A DNA stretch of 60,871 nt from positions 1 through 60,871 of the forward strand of contig NZ_DIXC01000089.1 in the NCBI RefSeq assembly GCF_002435945.1. Direction: 5' to 3'. The position numbers were made by a program, and so were the translations under genes. The notes below the pieces were generated by a model that saw only the letters and a list, made by a program, of their open reading frames with translations, was not told where the DNA came from and searched no databases. Below, in pieces: positions 32,317-39,788 of this stretch; position 1 is the first letter of the stretch, and each line of letters starts with the position of its first letter. The DNA is from Mesotoga sp. UBA6090 (GTDB lineage Bacteria; Thermotogota; Thermotogae; Petrotogales; Kosmotogaceae).

Positions 32317-33456
32317 ATGGCAGAAGTTACTCTCGAGAAGGTAGGCAAAACTTATCCGAACGGAGTCAAGGCCGTTCTCGATGCGAATCTCGAAGTGAAG
32401 GACAAGGAGTTTCTCGTTCTCCTGGGTCCGTCGGGCTGTGGAAAGACCACGACATTGAGAATGATTGCCGGTTTGGAAGAGATTACGGAAGGAACGATCA
32501 AGATTGGCGGCAAAGTCGTCAACGATGTCGAACCTAAGGATAGAGACATCGCCATGGTCTTCCAGAACTACGCTCTTTATCCGCACATGTCGGTTTACGA
32601 AAACATGGCATTCGGACTGAAACTGCGAAAGACGCCGAAGCCGGAGATCGAAGAGAGAGTCATGGAAGCGGCGAGAATACTTGGAATAGAACAGTTGCTT
32701 GACCGTAAGCCAAAGCAGCTCTCGGGTGGTCAGAGACAGAGAGTCGCAGTTGGAAGAGCGATAGTTAGAAAACCAAAGGTCTTCCTTTTTGACGAACCTC
32801 TCTCCAACCTCGACGCCAAACTAAGGGTTCAGATGAGAGCCGAACTCAAGAGACTGCACCAGAATCTTCAGGCGACGATAATATACGTTACTCACGACCA
32901 GGTCGAGGCAATGACCATGGCCGACAAGATCGTAATCATGAAAGACGGAATAATCCAGCAGATCGGGGACCCTTACTCCGTCTACTTTGAGCCGAAAAAC
33001 AAGTTCGTTGCTGGATTCATCGGCACTCCCGCAATGAACTTCATCAGTGCGAAGCTTGTCTCTGAAGGAGGAAAAGTCTGGGTAGTAAAGGAAGACATGA
33101 AACTTCTTGTTCCTGAAGACAAGGTTGAAAGGCTCGAACACCTGGTAGGTAAAGACACCACATTCGGTATAAGGCCGGAAGACATCTACGACAAAATGTA
33201 CTCGGTTGCGCCGAAAGAAGAGTTCATAGTCAAGGGCGACGTGGAGGTTGTCGAGCCTCTCGGAAGTGAGACTCTTATCCACGCAAATATTCACGGCGAT
33301 GATATCGTGGCCAAGGTCGATCCCAAGAGTAGAGCATCTTCAGGAGACAAGATGGATCTGGTCTTCGATATGTCTATGATGCACCTGTTTGACCCCGAGA
33401 CGGAGGAAAACGTCCTTGCGGGGACTCACAAGGATGCAGCTCCGGACAATCTTTGA
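32317..33456 (+). CDS. MalK/UgpC-type sugar ABC transporter ATPase
   Basis: This 379-residue ATPase of the CUT1 family has Walker A GPSGCGKTT, Q-loop FQNYALYPHM, signature LSGGQRQR, Walker B VFLFDEP, D-loop SNLDAKLR and H-loop VTHDQ, followed by an OB-type regulatory domain (about 240-375, with FGIRPEDI). No permease or binding-protein gene adjoins it, so it probably serves several sugar importers as a shared ATPase. The MalF/MalG-like pair 6-11 kb away may be one of them. A bidirectional terminator follows. Confidence 0.93.
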   Translation: MAEVTLEKVGKTYPNGVKAVLDANLEVKDKEFLVLLGPSGCGKTTTLRMIAGLEEITEGTIKIGGKVVNDVEPKDRDIAMVFQNYALYPHMSVYENMAFGLKLRKTPKPEIEERVMEAARILGIEQLLDRKPKQLSGGQRQRVAVGRAIVRKPKVFLFDEPLSNLDAKLRVQMRAELKRLHQNLQATIIYVTHDQVEAMTMADKIVIMKDGIIQQIGDPYSVYFEPKNKFVAGFIGTPAMNFISAKLVSEGGKVWVVKEDMKLLVPEDKVERLEHLVGKDTTFGIRPEDIYDKMYSVAPKEEFIVKGDVEVVEPLGSETLIHANIHGDDIVAKVDPKSRASSGDKMDLVFDMSMMHLFDPETEENVLAGTHKDAAPDNL

Positions 33457-33473
33457 TAACTCTTATCTACAAC

Positions 33474-33507
33474 AAAAAAGGTGGCTCAGGCCACCTTTTT
33501 TATTTTT
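33474..33507. terminator. Bidirectional intrinsic terminator
   Basis: AAAAAAGGTGGC (33474-33485) and GCCACCTTTTTT (33490-33501) form a 12-bp stem with a TCAG loop. T-runs follow on both strands, so it can end the malK transcript from the left and the rpsT transcript from the right. Confidence 0.92.
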
Positions 33508-33515
33508 TCGTTCAA

Positions 33516-33794
33516 TCAACCTCTCGCTTCGACATATGTCTTGACTTTGGCGGTCAATCTTGCCTTCTTACGTGAAGCCGTATTCCTGTGAATAGTTCCG
33601 GACTTCGCCGCCCTGTCGAGAGTAGAATATACTTCGCTAAGCATGGAAGACACGGCCTGTGGATCTTCCCCCTCTTCCATCGCCTTATAGAGCTTCTTGG
33701 AAGCATTCCTGAATTTCGTCCTCGCGGCCCTGTTCATAACTGTTCTCTTGGCCGTCTGTTTCACTCTCTTCTTTGCTGATGCATTGTTAGGCAC
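33516..33794 (-). CDS. rpsT: 30S ribosomal protein S20
   Basis: bS20 (92 residues) is a highly basic helical protein that binds 16S rRNA early in small-subunit assembly. The N-terminus NNASAKKRVKQTAKRTVMNR and the late HRNTASRKKARL are diagnostic. It starts at GTG 33794 behind GGAGGAG. It is the last gene of the long minus-strand operon and is followed at once by the bidirectional terminator. Confidence 0.96.
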   Translation of the reverse strand: MPNNASAKKRVKQTAKRTVMNRAARTKFRNASKKLYKAMEEGEDPQAVSSMLSEVYSTLDRAAKSGTIHRNTASRKKARLTAKVKTYVEARG

Positions 33795-33838
33795 TTATCA
33801 CTTCTCCTCCTTTCAAGATTTACCCGTTAATTGTATCA

Positions 33839-35020
33839 TCAATCCACTGCTTTCTTCAATTGGTCAACGGCATCGGTCTCTTCCCACGGCAGTCTAATAT
33901 CTATCCTGCCGAAATGTCCGTAGGCAGCCGTCTGCCTGTATATAGGCCGTTTCAGGTTAAGCCGGTCGATGATCGCGGCCGGTCTGAAGTCAAAAACCTT
34001 CAGGACGGCTTTTCTAAGCTTTTCGAGATCGACCTTCTCCGTATCGTGAGCATCTATCATAAAGGACACGGGTTTTGCAACTCCAATGGCATATGCTAGC
34101 TGAAGAGTGACACGTTCTGCAAGCCCGGCCGCCACTATATTCTTTGCCGCATATCTTGCCATGTAATGAGCCGATCTATCGACTTTCGTGGGATCCTTTC
34201 CGCTGAAGGCTCCTCCGCCGTGAGGCGTCCAGCCTCCGTAAGTATCGACGATGATCTTCCTGCCTGTCAAGCCAGTATCGGCCGAAGGACCGCCCCTGAC
34301 AAATCGACCCGTAGGATTCACGAAGATTTCCACCCCTTCAAGAAGTAGTTCGTGGTCTATTTCTGGCGCAACTACGTTGTCAACCACAAGTCTTTCGATC
34401 TCCTCCGCAGTCAAGTCAGGATCATGCTGAGTCGATACCACGATAGCTGTTACTCCGACAGGCTTGCCATCCTGATACTTGACAGTAACCTGGGTCTTTC
34501 CGTCAGGCCTGAAGCCATGAACACTCTCGTCTTTTCTCACTCTACTGAGCCTTCGAGCCAGTCTGTGAGCAAGAACTATCGGCAACGGCATCATTTCTGG
34601 AGTCTCGTTCGTCGCATAGCCAAACATCATGCCCTGATCTCCCGCTCCAATGAGGGCATATCTATCGGAATCGTTTTTCTTCGCTTCTAAGGATTTGTTT
34701 ACCCCTAGAGCTATATCCGAGGACTGCTCGTCAATACTTGTGAGAACGGCGCAGGTCTCCCCGTCAAAGCCGTACTTCGCCCTGTTGTATCCGATATCGA
34801 GAATCGTGTCCCTAACTACTCTGGGAATATCTACGTAAGCTTTGGTACTTACCTCTCCGGCAACTACGACAACTCCCGTTGCAAGAAGAGTCTCAACTGC
34901 AACTCGCGAATCTTCATCCTGAGTCAACATCGCATCGAGAATCGAATCGGAAATCTGATCTGCCATTTTGTCCGGATGGCCTTCGGTAACGCTTTCACTG
35001 GTAAACAACCAAGTCTTCAT
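33839..35020 (-). CDS. metK: S-adenosylmethionine synthetase
   Basis: MetK (393 residues) makes S-adenosylmethionine from methionine and ATP. Signature segments are present: SESVTEGHPDK (ATP site), GAGDQGMMFGYA and the GGGAFSGKDPTKVDRS phosphate loop. The length is normal and no residue is visibly missing. There is no SAM riboswitch-like leader: only 22 nt separate it from the upstream small gene in the same direction, with GGAGGC as ribosome site. Confidence 0.97.
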   Translation of the reverse strand: MKTWLFTSESVTEGHPDKMADQISDSILDAMLTQDEDSRVAVETLLATGVVVVAGEVSTKAYVDIPRVVRDTILDIGYNRAKYGFDGETCAVLTSIDEQSSDIALGVNKSLEAKKNDSDRYALIGAGDQGMMFGYATNETPEMMPLPIVLAHRLARRLSRVRKDESVHGFRPDGKTQVTVKYQDGKPVGVTAIVVSTQHDPDLTAEEIERLVVDNVVAPEIDHELLLEGVEIFVNPTGRFVRGGPSADTGLTGRKIIVDTYGGWTPHGGGAFSGKDPTKVDRSAHYMARYAAKNIVAAGLAERVTLQLAYAIGVAKPVSFMIDAHDTEKVDLEKLRKAVLKVFDFRPAAIIDRLNLKRPIYRQTAAYGHFGRIDIRLPWEETDAVDQLKKAVD

Positions 35021-35042
35021 GACTGCCTCCTATAAACTGAAT

Positions 35043-35348
35043 CTATTCTTCGTACTCTTCCTTAGACAAGAATCTACCACCGATTATTTCGAAGGACAAG
35101 GGCCTGAACGCTCTGTTGAACTCAGCCATGATCTGAATCTTGTTCTGGCATTTGCTCCCGATGAACTCTTTATCGAGCCTGTAGACTCCCTTTCCCTTTC
35201 CATAATTTACGCTGACATCGTAGTACTTTCTAAGATGGCTGCGGAATTTCTCTCCGCACTTACTGCATTCAAAGTGGACAACAACCGTATTGCCACTGTC
35301 GTAAAAGGGATTCTTCCCTATATCTCGCGGCTTCTTCTTGAAAAACAT
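35043..35348 (-). CDS. Small zinc-ribbon-like protein of unknown function
   Basis: This 101-residue protein contains CSKCGEKF at about residues 28-35 and a further Cys at about 67, suggesting a partial zinc ribbon or knuckle. The rest is basic in the middle and acidic at the end (SKEEYEE). It lies 5 nt after the M23 peptidase gene and 22 nt before metK, with GAGGTAATTCGG upstream of ATG. No family name is recognised; DNA/RNA binding is only a guess. Confidence 0.7.
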   Translation of the reverse strand: MFFKKKPRDIGKNPFYDSGNTVVVHFECSKCGEKFRSHLRKYYDVSVNYGKGKGVYRLDKEFIGSKCQNKIQIMAEFNRAFRPLSFEIIGGRFLSKEEYEE

Positions 35349-35353
35349 CCGAA

Positions 35354-36367
35354 TTACCTCCTCATGACTATTCTGAAGTCTTTCGAAGCCTCGTTTCCCC
35401 AGTGGTCCCGAACCACTACCCTGGCATCTCTCGGATTCGTCCAGTCGATATCATCCCAAATGTTTATTGGCAGAACGCTGAGCGATATCCTCGCATTGAG
35501 ATTGAACCAGTAATCAGACTCCGTTGAAGGCGAAGAGTATATCTCGTGGACCTCGTCTAATTCGTCTACCTCGAAAGAAACAAAATCGATCTGATAGACG
35601 AGGCTGTTCTCAACATACAACTCTATGGTCTTTGGGCTTACGGGATGTCTCAACTGAACCTTGGCGTGAAGATCGAGAGGGGTAGTAGCGCTCATCTCGA
35701 TCGTCGGCTTTCCCTGAGCAAACGAGTAAGTCTTTCCTCCTGCCCTAATGTCCAGTATTTCGACTGCCGATGTCGGATTGCCTGTATCAAAGTAGAAGCC
35801 GGGATTGATTATGGTCTCCATTGTCGAATCTCTCACTTCGATGTGAAGATGAGGTGGGACATTTCCGCTGTTTCCCGATTTGGCAACGACATCGCTCTTT
35901 CTGAAGGGAAGTTCTCTGGGATCGAAGGTGACTTCAACATATTGATCACCAAACTCGGAAATCAGTTGATGGTAGATGTCGTTAAGCTTTCTTCCCGCCA
36001 GAGAAGAAGTATCTCCGATTTCATTTACGTGAGCGAATATTACATTGATACCCTTTTCATTAGTGAGAATATTGGTAACTTCGGGAAGTGTGAGGGCAAT
36101 TCCTATCCCGTATATGGGATGGTTTATGTAAATCTGGTGTAAGTATGAGTCATCCGGGGAAAGAAGATCGAGACCGACTACGCTCCCGGTCGAGTAATCC
36201 ATTCCCATGTGAAAATGCTCTGGATAGTTTATGTTTCTTGAATTTCCTCGATACTCGCCAAAGTAACCCGTTATTTCCGGCGCCCTCTTCAGTGGAAAAA
36301 GGAGCGATGCCGAAAACAACATGCAGCTGATCACTAGCGCCAGTACGACCGATAATAATCTCTTCAT
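35354..36367 (-). CDS. Exported M23 metallopeptidase-like protein
   Basis: This 337-residue exported protein has a signal peptide (about 1-20) and an M23/LytM peptidase fold to about residue 195. The zinc ligands are visible as HFHMGMD (His and Asp) and HLHIEV (HxH). A second, strand-rich domain of about 140 residues follows, ending in VVRDHWGNEASKDFRI. An unusually long insertion (about 70-140) separates the ligand motifs. It probably trims cell-wall peptide bonds. ATG overlaps the hflX stop by 4 nt. Confidence 0.85.
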   Translation of the reverse strand: MKRLLSVVLALVISCMLFSASLLFPLKRAPEITGYFGEYRGNSRNINYPEHFHMGMDYSTGSVVGLDLLSPDDSYLHQIYINHPIYGIGIALTLPEVTNILTNEKGINVIFAHVNEIGDTSSLAGRKLNDIYHQLISEFGDQYVEVTFDPRELPFRKSDVVAKSGNSGNVPPHLHIEVRDSTMETIINPGFYFDTGNPTSAVEILDIRAGGKTYSFAQGKPTIEMSATTPLDLHAKVQLRHPVSPKTIELYVENSLVYQIDFVSFEVDELDEVHEIYSSPSTESDYWFNLNARISLSVLPINIWDDIDWTNPRDARVVVRDHWGNEASKDFRIVMRR

Positions 36368-37566
36368 TTCCTTCCCTCCTCGCTAATAGAAGAAATGAGC
36401 CTTTCATTTATCTCATCGGAGGATACATATTCGACCTCGATAAGCTCCCTTTCGTAGCATTCAGAAAGCACCTCAAGCGAGCCTCTGAATCTCATGAAAC
36501 TCGAGAACTCGGTCGGGGTTAGCCTGAGCTTTCTCCTTGATCTTTCGCCAAAAAGGCTTCGACTGATTTCGCTCAAAATGCCTTCTATATTGAAGCTTTT
36601 TGAGGCACTCACCATTATTGCTCCTGGGAAGATACTCCCGAGTTCACGAAGTCTTTCATTTGTACAGAGATCGATCTTGTTTAAAACATGTATTCTCTTG
36701 ATTTCACCTGCGCCGATTTCACGAAGAGTGCGATCGACAATCGAATACTTCTCCCTGACTGCCATATCGGACGCATCGGAAACCACTACCAACAGATCTG
36801 AGTACTTCACCTCGTCAAGCGTAGATCTAAAACTCTCCATCAGCTCATGGGGCAACTCTCTAATAAACCCTACGGTATCGGAAACGAGTACCTGCATGCC
36901 GGCCGGCAACTTCGCCTTCCTTACCCGCGTATCGAGCGTTGCAAACAGCTTGTCCTCGACCAGAAGCTCGTCGCTGCTTATTTCCGAAACCAGCGATGAC
37001 TTCCCGACATTTGTATAACCCACAAAGGAAACAAGAGGAACAGAGGATGCCTGCCTCTTCTTTCTGGAGATTTCCCTGCGCTTGCCAAGCTCATCGATAT
37101 CCTTTCGCAGGCGCGATATCCTGTCCTGAGCCTGGCGCCTGTCTGTCTCCAGCTTCTTTTCTCCCGGGCCTCTCGTACCTATACCCGCTCCTGTCTGAGA
37201 AAGCGCTCTGCCAAGCCCTTTGAGCCTGGGCAACTGATACTTAAGACTGGCCAGTTCGACTTCGAGTTTGCCTTCCTTTGTCGTGGCGTGGTCTCCGAAG
37301 ATTTTCAGAATCAGCTGTGTTCTGTCCATCACAGGTATCTCCAATAGCTTTTCGAGATTCATCGCCTGAGACGGAGAGAGTTCATGACGGGTAATCGCAA
37401 GAGTGGCGCCGAAGGCACCTACCATCCTTTTTGCAAAATCCACTTTTCCCTTTCCAAGATAATGCCTGGGGTCCGGGTAGTCTAGATTCTGAACGACGGT
37501 CTCGACAATATTATAGCCACCAGTTCGGGCGAGCTCGCGAAGCTCGCCCTGTATTTCTGTCTTCAT
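36364..37566 (-). CDS. hflX: HflX GTPase (ribosome-splitting factor)
   Basis: HflX binds and splits stalled 70S ribosomes. Visible are the N-terminal glycine-rich region LSQTGAGIGTRGPGEKKLE, GTPase motifs GYTNVGKSSL (G1), DTVGFI (G3) and NKID (G4), with the C-terminal domain to residue 400. The first canonical start is ATG 37566. However, the open frame continues upstream to 37611 and encodes TLLVAVFSSEEQN, which fits the usual first strand of HflX, and the only plausible start there is an ATA (37611-37609) 7 nt after the hfq stop. The true protein is probably about 415 residues. Confidence 0.93.
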   Translation of the reverse strand: MKTEIQGELRELARTGGYNIVETVVQNLDYPDPRHYLGKGKVDFAKRMVGAFGATLAITRHELSPSQAMNLEKLLEIPVMDRTQLILKIFGDHATTKEGKLEVELASLKYQLPRLKGLGRALSQTGAGIGTRGPGEKKLETDRRQAQDRISRLRKDIDELGKRREISRKKRQASSVPLVSFVGYTNVGKSSLVSEISSDELLVEDKLFATLDTRVRKAKLPAGMQVLVSDTVGFIRELPHELMESFRSTLDEVKYSDLLVVVSDASDMAVREKYSIVDRTLREIGAGEIKRIHVLNKIDLCTNERLRELGSIFPGAIMVSASKSFNIEGILSEISRSLFGERSRRKLRLTPTEFSSFMRFRGSLEVLSECYERELIEVEYVSSDEINERLISSISEEGRK

Positions 37567-37618
37567 ATTCTGTTCTTCAGACGAAAAAACAGCGACAAGT
37601 AAAGTATTTATGCTCTAT

Positions 37619-37861
37619 TCAATCCTCCTTCTTGCCTGTCGTATTCGTCAATTTCACGTACTTCTGAGGAACCATCATCTTGATCGCGTGCTTGTAGACA
37701 AGAGTCTGCTCCTGCCCATCTTCCAGCAGTACGGTGAAATTGTCGAACGACTTAACCATCCCCTTCGTCTGGAATCCTCCTTCGAGGTACATCTTGACTT
37801 CGATTCTGTTTACCCTAAGAAGATTCAGAAAGCGATCTTGCAAATTAAACTTTTCGGCCAT
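37619..37861 (-). CDS. hfq: RNA chaperone Hfq
   Basis: Hfq (80 residues) forms a hexameric ring that pairs small RNAs with mRNAs. The Sm1 part (FNLQDRFLNLLRVNRIEVKM, then YLEGGFQTKGMVKSFDNFTVLL) and Sm2 part (VYKHAI) are complete. In the QDxFLN region the usual Gln-Asp are conserved, while YKHAI keeps the family KHA. The ATG at 37861 behind GGGGGGG is preferred to the longer frame to 37936. It overlaps the miaA end by 17 nt, giving the miaA-hfq-hflX order known from Proteobacteria. Confidence 0.96.
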   Translation of the reverse strand: MAEKFNLQDRFLNLLRVNRIEVKMYLEGGFQTKGMVKSFDNFTVLLEDGQEQTLVYKHAIKMMVPQKYVKLTNTTGKKED

Positions 37862-38774
37862 TCTTACCCCCCCAAACTGAGAGAATTGCGTTCTCAAGAA
37901 CCCGAACTGCCTCTTTATCGAGGACGGACAGGTCAATTCTCAAAGCTTCACTATATCTTCTGAACCAAATAATCTGACGACGAGCGTATCTTCTTGTATT
38001 CGTAAGCATCCGTTCCTTACTTTCCGAAAGGGACACTCCGCACTTTATATATTGTACCATCTCGGCGTAGCCTATTGTCTTCATCGAGTTAAGTCTCGTT
38101 GTATAGCCTTTGTCGAGAAGCCTCTTCGTCTCATCTATCAGACCGTTTCGGATCATCTCGTCCATGCGTCTCTCGATTCTCTGATGAAGCTCTTCTCTCT
38201 CTCGTTCAAGAACTACGATACCGAACTCGTCAGAACTCTCGCTCTCTCCGTGCAGTTCCGTCAAGGGCCTTCCTGTCTTGAAGAAGACCTCGAGATATCT
38301 GATTATTCGTTTGAGATCGTTCTCGTGCAGCAAATCGAATGCCTTGCTATCCACCTTTTTGAGTATTCTTCTCAGCGAGCCTTTGCTCTGAGACTCAATC
38401 TCGAGGAGGGCCCGCCTTACTTGCTCATCTCTTGGAGGAAGATCGGTAAGACCCTTGATGAGCGATTCTGCGTAGAGGCCCGTTCCGCCTGCCAGTACCG
38501 GGATCTTTCCTCTCGATACTATGTCGGAAATGGATTGAAGGGCGAGTTTTCTGAACTCCATAACATCAAAATCCTCGTCCGGATCGCGAATGTCTATAAG
38601 CCAGTGTTTAAGCAAAGCCTGTTCTCTCTTTGTCGGCTTGGCGGTTCCTATGTCCATGAAACGGTATATTTGTCTGGAATCAACGGAGATCACTTCTATG
38701 GGAAGTCTTCTGGCCATCTCCAGCAGGAGCGAAGTCTTTCCGACCGCAGTCGGTCCGAGAAGTAATGGAATCAT
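37845..38774 (-). CDS. miaA: tRNA dimethylallyltransferase
   Basis: MiaA (309 residues) transfers a dimethylallyl group to A37 of tRNAs that read codons beginning with U. The P-loop GPTAVGKTSL, the DSRQIYRFMDIGTAKP segment and GGTGLYAESL are family hallmarks, and the C-terminal RRYARRQIIWFRR helix contacts tRNA. ATG 38774 overlaps the rsmJ-like stop by 4 nt. Length is normal. Confidence 0.96.
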   Translation of the reverse strand: MIPLLLGPTAVGKTSLLLEMARRLPIEVISVDSRQIYRFMDIGTAKPTKREQALLKHWLIDIRDPDEDFDVMEFRKLALQSISDIVSRGKIPVLAGGTGLYAESLIKGLTDLPPRDEQVRRALLEIESQSKGSLRRILKKVDSKAFDLLHENDLKRIIRYLEVFFKTGRPLTELHGESESSDEFGIVVLEREREELHQRIERRMDEMIRNGLIDETKRLLDKGYTTRLNSMKTIGYAEMVQYIKCGVSLSESKERMLTNTRRYARRQIIWFRRYSEALRIDLSVLDKEAVRVLENAILSVWGGKNGRKV

Positions 38775-39553
38775 CTCTTCTCAACTACCCCGTAAAGCAC
38801 TCCGCTCTTCTTGCTTCCGCAAACCTTGTCGAACTGGAGGCCTAACTCTTCGAAGAGAGTATCTCGCGTTCTGCTCTTGATGATGAATCTCTTTGAGGAA
38901 ATCCTGATCATCTCGTCTACGTCGGCCCTGCTGATTCTCTCATACATTGCAAATGGCCTGAGAGGATTTATTGAGTTAGAACTCATCTGCGGTCTGTCAA
39001 ACATCGGGTCGCAGTAGACTATGTCGTAAGAAGCGTCGGGACACTCCTTCACGAAATCTCGAAGATCCCTGTTGTGAAGCTCGATCCTGGTCGACGCTTC
39101 TCTTATCCATTCATAAGTGTACAGATAGTTGCGAAGTCCATGAGAAACTACCCTGTATATGTGTTCGGAGGCCTCAAGGCCCACCACCTTTCCTTCAGGC
39201 AGAAAGTGAGCAATCAGAAGCGCCTCGTTCCCGAGCCCGAATGTCGTATCGAGAACGGTTTCGTCTCCGGAAAGCTCCATGCTCTTGATTAGATAGTCTG
39301 AGTCCTGAAGCTTTATATTCTTATACCTGACCTTCGACATGCCCGGGTGAAAGAAGAAAACCGAATCCCCGGTCCTGATCGACAGCTGGCCATTCTTGTC
39401 GAAGACGTAGTAGAAATCGATCGGGTATTCCTTCTCGAAATCCTTCAACCGGCCTCTTGAAACGTATTTGACTCCAAGCTCATCGGCAAGGCCTCTTGCA
39501 CTCAAAACTTCTTCTTTCGTCGGTTTATGAGAGGTTGTGACTACAAATCTCAT
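38771..39553 (-). CDS. RsmJ-like class I SAM methyltransferase
   Basis: This 260-residue protein resembles the RsmJ family (16S rRNA G1516 methyltransferases). The Rossmann motif I is VLDTTFGLGNEALLIA with an acidic VVGLEAS after it, and the catalytic-loop motif reads VYCDPMFD. The N-terminal 80 residues form a small family-specific domain starting MRFVVTTSHKP. It overlaps miaA by 4 nt and the upstream FtsB-like gene by 4 nt. The substrate is inferred from family resemblance only. Confidence 0.8.
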   Translation of the reverse strand: MRFVVTTSHKPTKEEVLSARGLADELGVKYVSRGRLKDFEKEYPIDFYYVFDKNGQLSIRTGDSVFFFHPGMSKVRYKNIKLQDSDYLIKSMELSGDETVLDTTFGLGNEALLIAHFLPEGKVVGLEASEHIYRVVSHGLRNYLYTYEWIREASTRIELHNRDLRDFVKECPDASYDIVYCDPMFDRPQMSSNSINPLRPFAMYERISRADVDEMIRISSKRFIIKSRTRDTLFEELGLQFDKVCGSKKSGVLYGVVEKR

Positions 39554-39753
39554 CTATTGCCTCCATCATTGTTTCCCGGTACCAGTTTTCTGAGCAGTTC
39601 CAGTTCGGATTCTTTGATCTCTATTTCTCTCTCCAGTGCATCGTACTCCTTCTGCAGGTTATCCAATCTTCTCTGGACTTGCCTGTAATTGAGAACGGCA
39701 TCGATATTCGTAATCAAAAGAAGCGAAATCAAAAGAGCCAGAAAGATGAACAA
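39550..39753 (-). CDS. FtsB/DivIC-like small membrane coiled-coil protein
   Basis: One transmembrane segment (about residues 1-17) is followed by a coiled coil (QVQRRLDNLQKEYDALEREI and on), the layout of FtsB/DivIC division proteins, although divergent. TTG 39753 is the first canonical start but has no ribosome site and would begin inside the helix. The frame is open back to an ATA at 39792-39790, which overlaps the malG stop as ATAA, lies 9 nt after AGGAG and adds the basic leader KSKKSKAKFPLG. An 80-residue protein starting at AUA is therefore plausible. Confidence 0.65.
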   Translation of the reverse strand: MFIFLALLISLLLITNIDAVLNYRQVQRRLDNLQKEYDALEREIEIKESELELLRKLVPGNNDGGNR

Positions 39754-39788
39754 TCCGAGAGGAAATTTGGCTTTGCTCTTCTTGCTTT

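Noticed and set aside
35021..35042. SAM riboswitch before metK
   Set aside because: Only 22 nt separate metK from the upstream gene, too little for any known SAM riboswitch.
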